A program made the translations under genes and the position numbers. The notes under the pieces are model-generated. The model ran no database searches and was not told the DNA's origin. It was given only the letters and a program-made list of their open reading frames with translations. Source: Prevotellaceae bacterium (lineage in GTDB: Bacteria > Bacteroidota > Bacteroidia > Bacteroidales > Paludibacteraceae). From it: 64,000 nt of DNA. Location: contig JAISVA010000007.1 of assembly GCA_031271815.1 (NCBI GenBank), positions 1 through 64,000 of the forward strand. The letters are read 5' to 3'. Below are positions 11,254-20,480 of the stretch, piece after piece; the first letter of the stretch is position 1, and the number at the start of each line of letters is the position of its first letter.

Positions 11254-12645
11254 ATGGATACAAAAAAACTTCGTCAAAAAATACTCGACCTCGCTATTCG
11301 CGGCAAACTCGTTCCGCAAGACCCGAACGATGAACCCGCATCCGTGTTATTGGAACGCATCTGGGAAGAAAAAGAACGATTGATTAAAGAGGGTAAAATT
11401 AAACGAGATAAGAAAGAAAAAACAAGTGATACGTCCCATTATCGGAATGTGCCCTTTGAGGTGCCGGAAGGGTGGGTGTGGGAGTCTATTGGAAATTTAT
11501 GCTCATCGTTACAATACGGAACTTCGGAAAAATCATTAAGTGAAGGGAAAGTTGCTGTTTTAAGAATGGGAAATATTTCTCCAATAGGAGAGTTAATTTA
11601 TGAAGATTTAGTTTTTACCTCTAATGATAATGATATATTCAAATACACTTTAATCTTAGGAGATTTACTTTTCAACAGAACTAATAGTAGTGAATGGGTA
11701 GGAAAAACAGCCATTTATAGAGGTGAAATTCCTGCCATTTATGCGGGATATATTATTCGATTCAGACCTATTTTTCTAAATTTAGAATATGTACACTATG
11801 TAATGAATAGTAATTACGAAAAAGAATATTGTCAGTCTGTTAAAACAGATGGAGTAAATCAATCAAACATAAATTCTCAGAAATTAGCAAATTTTTTTAT
11901 ACCCATACCTCCTTTACAAGAACAGTCTCGTATTGTTTCTAAAATAAAAGAATGTTTTACCCTTATCGACCAAATCGAAGAGAAAAAATTATCCTTAACT
12001 CAATTCATCAAGCAAACCAAATTCAAAGTCCTCGACCTTGCCATTCACGGTAAACTCGTTCCGCAAAATCCGGATGATGAACCCGCATCAGTGCTTTTGG
12101 AACAAAGCAAAAAAGAGCATAAACCTAAAAAATTAACTGCCGATATTTCACATTATACCGACAATGACTTTCAAATTCCTGATAATTGGGAAATTACAAC
12201 AATGCAAAACATTTGTTATTTATCAGACGGAGAAAAAATAGATAACAAAGTATTGCCTTATCTTGATGTCAAATATTTGAGAGGAAAAAGCGATGCAAAA
12301 ATGTTATCGTCCGGTAAATTTGTTTCTAAAAATAACACAATGATTTTAGTCGATGGCGAAAATTCGGGTGAACTTTTTTCGGTAACAGAAGATGGTTATC
12401 AAGGGAGCACTTTCAAAATTCTCAATATAAGCGATTTTGTTGATAAAGATTTTATTTTTAAAATTTTGCAAAAAGAACAATCCACATTTAGAGAGTCTAA
12501 AGTTGGTTCTGCAATACCGCACTTGGATAAAAAACTATTTAGAGAGTTGGCTGTTTTTCTTCCTCCATTAACCGAACAAAAACGCATAGTGGAAAAAGTC
12601 GAGAACATTTTTCAAACTTTAGATTCTATTCAAAATAACCTGTAA
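11254..12645 (+). CDS. hsdS: Type I specificity subunit HsdS (expressed copy of an invertible pair)
   Basis: HsdS recognises the two halves of the target site and docks HsdM and HsdR. The 463 residues are arranged as N-terminal conserved segment (LRQKILDLAIRGKLVPQDPN), TRD1 (about 65-230, starting PFEVPEGWVWESIG and ending FIPIPPLQEQSRIV), central conserved helix (TKFKVLDLAIHGKLVPQNPD, about 255-275), TRD2 (about 305-440, ending FLPPLTEQKRIVEK), and C-terminal helix. The N-terminal and central segments are similar to each other, as usual for HsdS. Two stretches of the gene (11417-11447 and 12001-12090) recur in inverted orientation in the downstream cassette, so recombination can exchange TRD1, TRD2 or both. 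Confidence 0.92.
   Translation: MDTKKLRQKILDLAIRGKLVPQDPNDEPASVLLERIWEEKERLIKEGKIKRDKKEKTSDTSHYRNVPFEVPEGWVWESIGNLCSSLQYGTSEKSLSEGKVAVLRMGNISPIGELIYEDLVFTSNDNDIFKYTLILGDLLFNRTNSSEWVGKTAIYRGEIPAIYAGYIIRFRPIFLNLEYVHYVMNSNYEKEYCQSVKTDGVNQSNINSQKLANFFIPIPPLQEQSRIVSKIKECFTLIDQIEEKKLSLTQFIKQTKFKVLDLAIHGKLVPQNPDDEPASVLLEQSKKEHKPKKLTADISHYTDNDFQIPDNWEITTMQNICYLSDGEKIDNKVLPYLDVKYLRGKSDAKMLSSGKFVSKNNTMILVDGENSGELFSVTEDGYQGSTFKILNISDFVDKDFIFKILQKEQSTFRESKVGSAIPHLDKKLFRELAVFLPPLTEQKRIVEKVENIFQTLDSIQNNL
11417..11447. repeat. Inverted repeat IR1, left copy (before TRD1)
   Basis: These 31 bases at hsdS codons 55-65 (core ACAAGTGATACGTCCCATTA) are identical to the reverse complement of 14806-14836. Similarity continues with a few mismatches for about another 35 bases into the conserved PFEVPE..WVW codons. 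It is a candidate crossover site for exchange of TRD1. Confidence 0.85.
12001..12090. repeat. Inverted repeat IR2, left copy (between TRD1 and TRD2)
   Basis: These 90 bases encode the central conserved helix of HsdS and match the reverse complement of 14175-14264 with three mismatches by eye. The longest exact run begins CAATTCATCAAGCAAACC. It is a candidate crossover site for exchange of TRD2. Confidence 0.85.
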
Positions 12646-12696
12646 ATTTTTCTTATAAAATAATTTTGTCGCCGTAAATTTTAAATATTAAAAAGT

Positions 12697-13500
12697 ATGG
12701 TAACAAAATTTCAAAAATTCTTAGAGAAGAATGACTTGTCAAAAAGTACGGTAACTTCTTATGTGTGGACAATCAATCATTTCGTTACTCAATATGAGAA
12801 GATTGATAAAGAAAATCTATTAGCTTATAAGGGTTGGCTGATTGAACACTTCAAACCGCAAACGGTCAATTTGCGGTTACAGGCATTAAACAAATACCTC
12901 GAATTTATAGGTAAGGAGCGTATGAAACTTAAATTTGTAAAAGTTCAGCAAAAAAACTTTCTCGAAAATGTAATCAGCGATGCCGATTACAAATATCTAA
13001 AAACCAAGCTAAAAAACGATGGATATACGGAATGGTATTTTGTAATTTGGTTTCTTGCGGCTACGGGTGCCCGCATTAGTGAATTATTGCAAATCAAAGC
13101 GGAACATATCGAAACCGGGTATTTAGATATGTACACCAAAGGCGGGAAAGTCCGCCGGCTTTACATTCCGAAAAATTTGCGAGCGGAAGCCGATAAATGG
13201 TTGAAAGAAAAGAGTCACTCTTCGGGATATATTTTTCGCAATCGCTTTGGCGAACGGATTACAGCAAGAGGCATTTCGCAACAACTCAAACATTTTGCCG
13301 AAAAATACGGACTGAATACCAAAGTGATTTATCCACACTCTTTTCGTCATCGTTTTGCTAAAAACTTTTTAGATAAATTCAATGATATTGCACTTTTAGC
13401 TGATTTAATGGGACACGAAAGTATCGAAACGACCCGAATTTATCTGCGAAGAACGGCAAGCGAGCAGCAAGGCATTGTGGATAAAGTGGTTACTTGGTAA
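12697..13500 (+). CDS. Tyrosine recombinase, probable hsdS invertase
   Basis: This 267-residue integrase-family recombinase has an N-terminal SAM-like core-binding domain (about 1-90, NDLSKSTVTSYVWTINHFV) and a catalytic domain with all expected residues: R in TGARISELL, K in TKGGKVRRL, H-x-x-R in HSFRHRF, H in GHESIETTR and the nucleophile Y in RIYLRR. It sits between hsdS and the inverted hsdS' cassette, inside both pairs of inverted repeats, the position of invertases in phase-variable type I systems. A possible -7 element TAATTTTG is at 12661-12668. Every predicted inversion would also flip this gene. The assignment as the invertase is inferred from position. Confidence 0.85.
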   Translation: MVTKFQKFLEKNDLSKSTVTSYVWTINHFVTQYEKIDKENLLAYKGWLIEHFKPQTVNLRLQALNKYLEFIGKERMKLKFVKVQQKNFLENVISDADYKYLKTKLKNDGYTEWYFVIWFLAATGARISELLQIKAEHIETGYLDMYTKGGKVRRLYIPKNLRAEADKWLKEKSHSSGYIFRNRFGERITARGISQQLKHFAEKYGLNTKVIYPHSFRHRFAKNFLDKFNDIALLADLMGHESIETTRIYLRRTASEQQGIVDKVVTW

Positions 13501-13506
13501 AAACTG

Positions 13507-13546
13507 ATTACGAATTACGAAAATTGTCTCGTAATTCGTAATTTTT
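13507..13546. terminator. Bidirectional terminator between recombinase and hsdS'
   Basis: ATTACGAATTACGA (13507-13520) and TCGTAATTCGTAAT (13529-13542) form a perfect 14-bp stem with an 8-base loop followed by a T-run, between two convergent reading frames. Confidence 0.65.
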
Positions 13547-14836
13547 AATTTGTTATGGAATTTTCAATTTCGTTTAATTGTACGAAAATTTGTTCTATTT
13601 TGGAAACGATTTGGTGTTGTTCGGTGAGTGGAGGAACAGGAATTTGAATTGAGTTTAAATTACTTATATTAATACTTGCTTGGTTTACTGCATTTTTTAT
13701 GTAAGGATTAATAGAGTCTTTAAAAAACTGAGAATTAAAAAAATAATTTACGAAATCAGAACTTATAGTGTCTTGCAATCTAATACACAAAAGATTCATT
13801 CCGTGAATTATAGTTTCGTTTTTTTCTTTTGGTTTATAAATTGCTGTTTTTCCAACGTGTACAGGACTATTAATATGAGACATTAAAATATCATTGTCTT
13901 TGAGAATATACGAAGCGTAATCTAAACTATCAAAAATATTGGCATACCCCATTCGAACATAATTAACAGTTCCATCAGAAATTGTTTCTATTCTCGTGAT
14001 TGGTATTCCAGAAGCATTCTTGTTTTGCTTTATAGTTGCACCATTTTTTATTGATAATACAATTTTTCCTAATGTTGTCCACGCCCAACTCTCCGGCACT
14101 TTGAACGGATAATGTGAAATATCGGCAGTTGTTTTCTTGACTTTTTGTTCTTTTCTAATCCGCTCTAACAACATTGATGCCGGTTCATCATCTGGATTTT
14201 GCGGAACGAGTTTACCGTGAATGGCAAGGTAGAGGACTTTGAATTTGGTTTGCTTGATGAATTGGCCTAAATCTTGTTTACCAGTTTCAATACCGTCAAT
14301 CAATGCAAAAGCGGATTCGATGGAGGAAACTATACGATGTTGTTCAGCCAAAGGAGGTATAGGATATAAAAACGATATTATATTATCGTTATTTATAGAT
14401 GGAGAATTGTCGCCTTTCATAAACGCATTTAATCCATCAATCACATAGGAAGACAACATTAAATAATATAGAAATTTTGAATATAGCGTTTGATTAGGTT
14501 TGCAAACAAAAAATCCTGTTGAAGCAATACAATTTTCATATTCTTCATTAATATACGCGATATTTTCCAAATATGGTCTAACCATAGAAAACAATGTGTC
14601 GCCAACATCAACGCTACGACTTGCGCGACTTGGCGCATTAGATACATCAAGTTCTTTTGCCTCTGTGATTATATGTTTTTTATTGTCTATAGAATTTATA
14701 TCAATATATCTAAATGTTTTTCCTATCGGCTTTTTACTTTCCATAGATTTAAAACATTCAGAGCCTTTTACCCACACCCAACTTTCCGGCACCTCAAATG
14801 GCACGTTCCGATAATGGGACGTATCACTTGTTTTTT
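13545..14836 (-). CDS. Silent inverted hsdS' cassette (two TRDs, no N-terminal segment)
   Basis: Read on the minus strand this is an HsdS without its start. It begins at the shared repeat (14836), enters PFEVPESWVWVKGSE and carries a different TRD1, ending LYPIPPLAEQHRIV. The central helix TKFKVLYLAIHGKLVPQNPD follows, then a different TRD2 (PESWAWTTLGKIV to IPVPPLTEQHQIVSKIEQIF). The roughly 55 N-terminal residues of hsdS are missing. The frame has only a GTG at 14804, inside the conserved motif, and I see no promoter reading into it. It is therefore best seen as a store of alternative recognition domains that become expressed after inversion. Both TRDs differ clearly from those of the expressed copy. 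Confidence 0.85.
14175..14264. repeat. Inverted repeat IR2, right copy
   Basis: Reverse complement of 12001-12090 with three mismatches by eye. It encodes the central helix of the silent cassette. Inversion between the two IR2 copies would flip about 2.3 kb (12001-14264) and exchange TRD2. Confidence 0.85.
14772..14836. repeat. Inverted repeat IR1, right copy
   Basis: Positions 14806-14836 are the exact reverse complement of 11417-11447, and 14772-14805 continue the match imperfectly. Homology to hsdS stops abruptly just outside 14836, which marks the edge of the cassette. Inversion between IR1 copies would flip about 3.4 kb. Confidence 0.85.
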
Positions 14837-14997
14837 TATATTTTATCCCACCAATGAAGCAATCGAAATTACATTGATTCTATCAGGAAGAATGTAGCTC
14901 CAACTTAACACCGGTTTCCTGAGAGACATACCATATTTGTATTACTTGCTGTTTTACAATAAAAAATAGGCAAAACCGGCATCGGCTTTTTCTGCCA

Positions 14998-15028
14998 TTG
15001 TAAAATTCCTCAAAATTCCCTATCTTTG
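14998..15028 (+). promoter_or_regulatory. lepA promoter
   Basis: TTG (14998-15000), a 20-base spacer and TATCTTTG (15021-15028) match the Bacteroidota consensus, 31 bases before the lepA ATG. The remaining gap from 14837 holds nothing else I recognise. Confidence 0.7.
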
Positions 15029-15059
15029 CCGCGATTTTATTCGTAACAACAAATAATAG

Positions 15060-16847
15060 ATGAAGAATATCCGCAATTTTTGTATTATTGCTCATATTGA
15101 CCACGGTAAGAGCACGTTAGCTGACCGTTTATTGGAAATAACTAAAACCGTCACAGGAAAAGACCTTCAGGCGCAAGTGCTTGATAATATGGATTTGGAG
15201 CGCGAACGAGGCATAACGATTAAGAGCCATGCCATCCAGATGGATTATTACTACAACAACGAAAAATATACGTTCAACCTGATCGATACGCCCGGGCATG
15301 TCGATTTTTCTTACGAAGTCTCGCGTTCCATTGCCGCTTGCGAAGGTGCGCTGCTGATTGTCGATGCTTCGCAGGGAATTCAGGCGCAAACCATATCCAA
15401 CCTCTATATGGCGTTGGAACACGATTTGGAAATCATCCCGGTGATCAACAAGATAGACCTGCCCGGCGCAATGCCCGAAGAAGTGGAAGACCAGATTGTC
15501 GAACTGCTCGGATGTAAGCCGGAAGAGATTATCCGTGCAAGCGGAAAAACCGGCGAAGGCGTTGATTTGATCCTGCAAGCCATTGTTGAACGCATAAAAC
15601 CGCCGGTTGGCGATCCGGATGCTCCGCTGCAATGCCTTATTTTTGACTCCGTGTTTAATTCCTTCCGCGGAATTATCGCCTATTTCAAGATTGAAAACGG
15701 AACCATCCGCAAAGGCGATTTCGTGAAATTTATGGCAACCGGGAAAGAATACATTGCCGACGAAATCGGAATCCTGAGGCTTGATATGGAACCGCGCGAA
15801 TCGCTCTCTGCAGGAAACGTAGGATATATCATTTCCGGAATCAAAACTTCGAAAGAAGTAAAAGTGGGCGACACCATCACACACGTCAAAAATCCAAGCA
15901 GCAAGGCAATCGAAGGTTTTGAAGAGGTAAAGCCAATGGTTTTTGCCGGAGTATATCCGATTGAAACCGAAGATTTTGAAGATTTAAGAGCTTCTATGGA
16001 GAAGTTGCAGTTGAATGACGCTTCACTGACTTTTCAGGCAGAATCTTCGCTGGCGCTCGGGTTCGGATTCCGTTGCGGATTCCTCGGTATGCTCCACATG
16101 GAAATCATCCAGGAGCGTTTGGACAGGGAGTTTGATATGAACGTGATAACCACCGTTCCTAACGTCCGATATAAAGTATATACCAAAAAGGGCGAAGAGA
16201 TCGAAGTTCACAACCCTTCCGGATTGCCCGACCCGGCTTTGATCGAAAAGATTGAAGAGCCGTATATCCGTGCATCCGTTATTACTACGACCGATTACAT
16301 TGGTCAGATCATGTCGCTTTGCCTCGGAAAGAGAGGCGAGCTGGTTAAGCAGGAATACATTTCGGGCAACCGCGTAGAGTTGCTTTATGATATGCCGCTG
16401 GGCGAAATTGTGTTTGACTTTTACGACCGTTTAAAGAGTATTTCAAAAGGATACGCCTCTTTCGACTATCATCCGAACGGAATGCGCGAATCCAAACTGA
16501 TTAAGTTAGACATCCTTTTAAATGGCGAACCGGTGGATGCGCTCTCTACGCTCACTCATTTCGACAATGCTTATACGCTTGGCAAGCGAATGTGCGAAAA
16601 ATTGAAAGAACTGATTCCACGCCAGCAATTTGATGTTGCTATTCAGGCGGCAATCGGATCTAAAATTATCTCGCGCGAAACCATTAAAGCCGTCCGCAAG
16701 GACGTTACCGCCAAATGTTACGGAGGCGACATTTCCCGTAAGCGGAAGTTGCTCGAAAAACAGAAAAAAGGGAAAAAGCGTATGAAGCAGATCGGAACGG
16801 TAGAGGTGCCTCAGAAGGCGTTTTTAGAAGTGCTGAAACTGGATTAA
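15060..16847 (+). CDS. lepA: Elongation factor 4 (LepA), ribosome-associated GTPase
   Basis: This 595-residue translational GTPase acts on ribosomes with mispositioned tRNAs. The G domain is typical: G1 AHIDHGKST (about 11-19), switch region [10 protein letters not shown]3 DTPGH, and G4 NKID. The LepA-specific C-terminal domain is present, including [20 protein letters not shown] near the end, which contacts the tRNA. The length is standard. It is a single-gene unit with its own promoter and marks the switch from the defence island to core chromosome. Confidence 0.96.
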   Translation: MKNIRNFCIIAHIDHGKSTLADRLLEITKTVTGKDLQAQVLDNMDLERERGITIKSHAIQMDYYYNNEKYTFNLIDTPGHVDFSYEVSRSIAACEGALLIVDASQGIQAQTISNLYMALEHDLEIIPVINKIDLPGAMPEEVEDQIVELLGCKPEEIIRASGKTGEGVDLILQAIVERIKPPVGDPDAPLQCLIFDSVFNSFRGIIAYFKIENGTIRKGDFVKFMATGKEYIADEIGILRLDMEPRESLSAGNVGYIISGIKTSKEVKVGDTITHVKNPSSKAIEGFEEVKPMVFAGVYPIETEDFEDLRASMEKLQLNDASLTFQAESSLALGFGFRCGFLGMLHMEIIQERLDREFDMNVITTVPNVRYKVYTKKGEEIEVHNPSGLPDPALIEKIEEPYIRASVITTTDYIGQIMSLCLGKRGELVKQEYISGNRVELLYDMPLGEIVFDFYDRLKSISKGYASFDYHPNGMRESKLIKLDILLNGEPVDALSTLTHFDNAYTLGKRMCEKLKELIPRQQFDVAIQAAIGSKIISRETIKAVRKDVTAKCYGGDISRKRKLLEKQKKGKKRMKQIGTVEVPQKAFLEVLKLD

Positions 16848-16857
16848 GTTCTATTGA

Positions 16858-17016
16858 GGCTGTCTCAAAAGTCTTTTTGAACGCAGATGACACAGAAAAC
16901 ACGGATGAACACAGATTTTTATATCGCTGATAATTAGTTATATATAAAATTCCTATTCGCTTGTTATCTGTGAAGATCCGTGTTATCAGCGTCATCTGTG
17001 TTCTTTTGAGACAGCC
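16858..17016. mobile_element. MITE-like palindromic element, copy 1
   Basis: This 159-bp element is bounded by GGCTGTCTCAAAAG and its reverse complement CTTTTGAGACAGCC. The inner arms (AACACGGATGAACACAGAT and the like) also pair imperfectly, so the whole element can fold as one long hairpin. Related copies are at 37551-37701 (same orientation) and 59115-59273 (inverted, nearly identical to this copy). There is no coding capacity, so it would need a transposase supplied elsewhere. Confidence 0.75.
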
Positions 17017-17042
17017 CAAATAGATTCTCCACTTTTTATCCT

Positions 17043-17468
17043 TTAAGAATTAATATTTCCCCCTTCTTTTTTCTCCATTTGTTTTTCAATAAAGCCATCC
17101 AGCGAAAATTTGCCTTCGCCTAACAACGCAATCGAAATATAAACCGTCAGATAGAGAATAGCCGGTTCCTTATCCTGGAAGCCACTGCCTGAGTGCGCTA
17201 CAAAAGCGGCAATCAACATATCGAAAATTAACGGTAACGCAAAAATCCGGCTTTTGAATCCGAGAATAAGAATAAGGGAACAGAAAAATTCGGCTCCGGT
17301 TACCAGTATAAGAGATAAAACAGGACTGATTCCGAGAGGATCCGGGAACTGCTGTGCATTTCCGCTTAGCAGCATTTCAAGCTTGGGAACCCCGTGTGTA
17401 ATCATTAAAATAGAAATGGCAACCCGCAGGAAAAGTAATCCGATGTTTTTTAAATAATCTTTGTCCAT
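17043..17468 (-). CDS. DoxX-family integral membrane protein
   Basis: The 141-residue protein has four hydrophobic segments, starting LLFLRVAISILMITHGVPKL, which carries the conserved helix-1 region of DoxX proteins. GAEFFCSLILILGF and SGFQDKEPAILYLTVYISIA follow. Family members are small inner-membrane proteins linked to redox or quinone-related processes, but most, including this one, have no proven role. It stands alone on the minus strand next to a MITE-like element. Confidence 0.8.
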   Translation of the reverse strand: MDKDYLKNIGLLFLRVAISILMITHGVPKLEMLLSGNAQQFPDPLGISPVLSLILVTGAEFFCSLILILGFKSRIFALPLIFDMLIAAFVAHSGSGFQDKEPAILYLTVYISIALLGEGKFSLDGFIEKQMEKKEGGNINS

Positions 17469-17621
17469 AATTTATTCAAGTTGAGAATTGATATTTTTGA
17501 TGCGTAATTTATATTATGGATAACAATGTTTTTTTTCGATTTGTTTAAGAATTGACTCGTTTTCTTTCTCAACACATTTAACCGGATTACACAGTGAGTT
17601 TCTTATAATCTTTTTCAGAAT

Positions 17622-17741
17622 AATACAACCTTGCACATTTAAGAAAACCATTTGCATTTTGAAACTTTTCATCAAAATATTCCTATGCCCGTTCCTTAAC
17701 CTCATTAAAGTTAAGTTTTCTTCAATGAGCAAGGTTGTATT
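17622..17741. repeat. Inverted repeat in the doxX-mgtE gap
   Basis: AATACAACCTTG... at 17622-17648 pairs with ...CAAGGTTGTATT at 17715-17741 (27-bp arms, about two mismatches). The 570-bp gap (17469-18038) also holds a small hairpin at about 17815-17840 (GCCTGCC/GGGCAGG). Short frames across this gap run through the repeat and are not convincing genes. The element could be a decayed MITE. Confidence 0.55.
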
Positions 17742-18038
17742 TACCACTGTCGTACAGAATAACTCCTTCCTGTTTTATTTGAATATAAAGTTTCAACCAG
17801 AAAGTTTAAGTCTGCCTGCCTATCTTTGGGCAGGTATGCAATCAAAGGCTTCATAATGTTTTAATATATAAAAAGTTAAAGCGCAAAAACAGAAAAAGGG
17901 AACAGAAAACTTGCGTTTATCCTTTTATCCTAGGAATACACCAGACAGGGAATAATAACAAAAAACAACAATTAAACGGCAAATTCACGCTATTAAGCCG
18001 TTTGTTATCCCGAACTCAGGTTAAAATGATATGCCTGT

Positions 18039-19430
18039 TTAAAGTAATCTGCCCGAAAGCAACATTGTGGCAACCGAGAAATAGGCAAGCAGCCCCGTTA
18101 CATCGACCAGCGTGGCAACAAACGGAGCGGAGGCGGTAGCAGGGTCTAATTTAAACCGTTTCAGCACAAACGGAATCATTGAGCCGGAGAGTGTTCCCCA
18201 CAAAACAATGAAAATCAGCGAGACCGAAATGCTCATTGCAATCCAAAACCAGAATTCGCCGTAATCATAAAAACCGGCTTTTTGCCAGACAAATATGCGA
18301 AGAAACGCAATCACGCCGAGAATCGAACCTAACATCAGACCGGAAAATATCTCTTTCCTCATCACATACCACCAATTTTTCATAGTCAGCTCGTGGAGCG
18401 CAAGAGAACGGATAATGAGACTCGCAGCCTGTGAGCCTGAATTTCCGCCGCTCGAAATAATCATCGGTACAAACAGGGTCAATACCACCGCTTTTGAAAT
18501 CGCATCTTCAAAATAACCCATCGCCGAGGCGGTGAGCATCTGGCCGAAAAAGAGAAGAATCAGCCACCCGGAACGTTTTTTCACCATCTCAATCAACGAA
18601 GTTTTGGTGTAGGATTGATCCAGATCTTCCAACCCCCCGAACTTCAGGAAATCTTCCGTGTTTTCTTCCTGCTGCACGTCCATTACGTCGTCGATGGTTA
18701 CGATTCCGAGCAGTACGCCGTCGGTATCGACCACCGGCAACGCCACCCGGTCCTGATCCTGAAAAACCTTCACGGCAACCTCCTGGTCGTCATACGCATT
18801 CAGGGCAACAAAATGATCATTGATGATTTCCGAGATGGTCTGGTCGGGCGAGGCGAGAATGAGCTCTTTGATTCGTATATCGTCCACCAGTTTCCAGTGA
18901 TTATCAACCACATAGATTACATTGAGCGTTTCTGAATCACGTCCGTACTTACGGATATGATCCAGCGCGTGTGCCACCGTATAGTAAGGTTTGACCGCCA
19001 CGTATTCGGGGGTCATCAATCGACCGATGCTTTCCTCCGGATAGCCAAGCAGGCGAATGGTAATTTCGCGTTCCTCCTTGGACATCATTTGTATCAATCG
19101 CTGGCTTACCTCGCCGGGAAGCTCTTCGAGAAATGCGGTACGGTCGTCGGGGTCAAGGTCGTTAAGCAGCGAAGCTATTTTTTCCTTGTTGACAGCCAGT
19201 CCTTCGATGATGAACTCCTGCTTTTCAAGCGACAGGTATTGAAAAGTATCTTTGGCAAGTCTCCGCGGAAGCAGGCGAAACAGGATAACCAAATCGGACT
19301 TCGGAGAGTCCAGTTTCTCAATTAGATCGGCAATTTGAACCGGCTCAAGTTCGGTCAGTTCGTTTTTCAGAATTTTCCAGCTTCTTTCATCAACAAGTTC
19401 CTGGAAATGTATTTTTATATCATTAAGCAT
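18039..19430 (-). CDS. mgtE: MgtE-family magnesium transporter
   Basis: This 463-residue Mg2+ channel/transporter of the inner membrane has the standard three parts. The N-terminal MgtE domain of helical repeats spans about 1-130 (LDPDDRTAFLEELPGEVSQR). Two CBS domains span about 135-255 (IGRLMTPEYVAVKPYYTV and LPVVDTDGVLLGIVTIDDVM) and sense cytoplasmic Mg2+. The five-helix pore domain follows, with the signature PMIISSGGNSGSQAASLIIR. The gene is divergent from trmD. No magnesium riboswitch was recognised upstream. Confidence 0.94.
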   Translation of the reverse strand: MLNDIKIHFQELVDERSWKILKNELTELEPVQIADLIEKLDSPKSDLVILFRLLPRRLAKDTFQYLSLEKQEFIIEGLAVNKEKIASLLNDLDPDDRTAFLEELPGEVSQRLIQMMSKEEREITIRLLGYPEESIGRLMTPEYVAVKPYYTVAHALDHIRKYGRDSETLNVIYVVDNHWKLVDDIRIKELILASPDQTISEIINDHFVALNAYDDQEVAVKVFQDQDRVALPVVDTDGVLLGIVTIDDVMDVQQEENTEDFLKFGGLEDLDQSYTKTSLIEMVKKRSGWLILLFFGQMLTASAMGYFEDAISKAVVLTLFVPMIISSGGNSGSQAASLIIRSLALHELTMKNWWYVMRKEIFSGLMLGSILGVIAFLRIFVWQKAGFYDYGEFWFWIAMSISVSLIFIVLWGTLSGSMIPFVLKRFKLDPATASAPFVATLVDVTGLLAYFSVATMLLSGRLL

Positions 19431-19562
19431 AATCCTTACTATTGGCTCCGTAAGGATGCGCGAGGTACCTTACAGAGAATTTACTATTCTTGTTACTTTC
19501 TGCTTATAACTCGGTACGTCGTCCATAATGAATTAAATTTTTAAGTTATTTCAAAATCCGCG

Positions 19563-19570
19563 CAAATATA
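19563..19570 (-). promoter_or_regulatory. mgtE -7 element
   Basis: On the minus strand this reads TATATTTG, a good TAnnTTTG match, about 130 bases upstream of the mgtE start. No clear -33 partner was found. Confidence 0.4.
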
Positions 19571-19599
19571 AGAATCTATTTTGATTTTTTGATGTTTTA

Positions 19600-19646
19600 T
19601 TGTCCGGAAAATAAGTTTTTTCTGTTATGTTTCATTTTCCGGACAA
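19600..19646. repeat. Perfect hairpin between mgtE and trmD
   Basis: TTGTCCGGAAAAT (19600-19612) and ATTTTCCGGACAA (19634-19646) form a perfect 13-bp stem with a 21-base loop between two divergent genes. A terminator is not expected there, so a regulatory or repeat origin is possible. The rest of the 375-bp gap shows nothing clear. Confidence 0.5.
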
Positions 19647-19805
19647 AATTTAAACACGTATCCGTAGTATCACCACTGATGATTGGCCATGAGATTCTCA
19701 AGTCTTTTATTCTTCTTCTAAAGATCCTTTGTATTTGAATATATTTCATCATTAGTGCAACAGTAATTACAGATTTTTTATTTCCTTTGTCGAAAAAATA
19801 AATTT

Positions 19806-20480
19806 ATGCGTTTAGACATACTCTCCGTTGTTCCCGAATTGTTGGAAAGTCCGTTAAATCACTCTATTCTGAAGCGTGCCCAAGAAAAAGGATTGGTAGA
19901 AATCCGCATACATAATATTCGCGATTACACGCTGAATAAGCACCGTAAAGTCGATGATTATGCTTTTGGCTTCAGTGCCGGAATGGTGTTGCAGATCGAA
20001 CCGATCGACCGGATTATCGGCAAGCTGAAAGAGGAGCGGGCGTATGACGAAATTATCTATACATCGCCCGACGGTGAACTGTTTAATCAGAAAACGGCAA
20101 ATTCCATGTCGCTCCTTCAAAACGTGATAATCCTTTGCGGGCACTACAAGGGAATCGACCACCGGATACGCGAACATCTGATTACGAGTGAAATATCCGT
20201 CGGCGATTTTGTCCTGACCGGCGGCGAACTGGCTGCCTGCATTATGACCGATGCCATTGTGCGGCTCATTCCCGGCGCAATGTCGGACGAACAGTCGGCT
20301 CTCTCCGATTCGTTCCAGGATAATCTGCTTGCACCCCCTGTTTATACACGTCCGGCAGAATATAAGGGTTGGAAAGTTCCCGATATTCTTCTTTCGGGAA
20401 ATGAACGGAAGGTTAACGAATGGGAACATGAACAGGCACTGGAAAGGACGAAAAGGCTGAGACCGGATTTGTTGAGGTAG
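19806..20480 (+). CDS. trmD: tRNA (guanine-N1)-methyltransferase TrmD
   Basis: This 224-residue SPOUT enzyme methylates G37 next to the anticodon of tRNAs reading CNN and some other codons, preventing +1 frameshifting. The knotted SAM-binding region is seen in [29 protein letters not shown], and [34 protein letters not shown] and [20 protein letters not shown] are family signatures. The substrate loop reads [12 protein letters not shown]. The length is usual. It is not in the rpsP-rimM-trmD-rplS operon found in many other bacteria. Confidence 0.95.
   Translation: MRLDILSVVPELLESPLNHSILKRAQEKGLVEIRIHNIRDYTLNKHRKVDDYAFGFSAGMVLQIEPIDRIIGKLKEERAYDEIIYTSPDGELFNQKTANSMSLLQNVIILCGHYKGIDHRIREHLITSEISVGDFVLTGGELAACIMTDAIVRLIPGAMSDEQSALSDSFQDNLLAPPVYTRPAEYKGWKVPDILLSGNERKVNEWEHEQALERTKRLRPDLLR

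Noticed and set aside
12697..13500. The recombinase as an integrase of a mobile island
   Set aside because: It sits between hsdS and hsdS' inside the inverted repeats; no tRNA or flanking direct repeats were seen. An invertase role explains the position better.
14837..15059. A third hsdS cassette or partial repeat beyond the right edge of the shufflon
   Set aside because: Similarity to hsdS stops at about 14836; the remaining bases hold only the lepA promoter.
17514..17747. 77-codon minus-strand frame in the doxX-mgtE gap
   Set aside because: It crosses both arms of an inverted repeat and shows no domain or convincing start.
19806..20480. TrmD loop GFSAGM as a loss of function
   Set aside because: The rest of the active site is intact, and as I recall Bacteroidota TrmD proteins vary in this loop.
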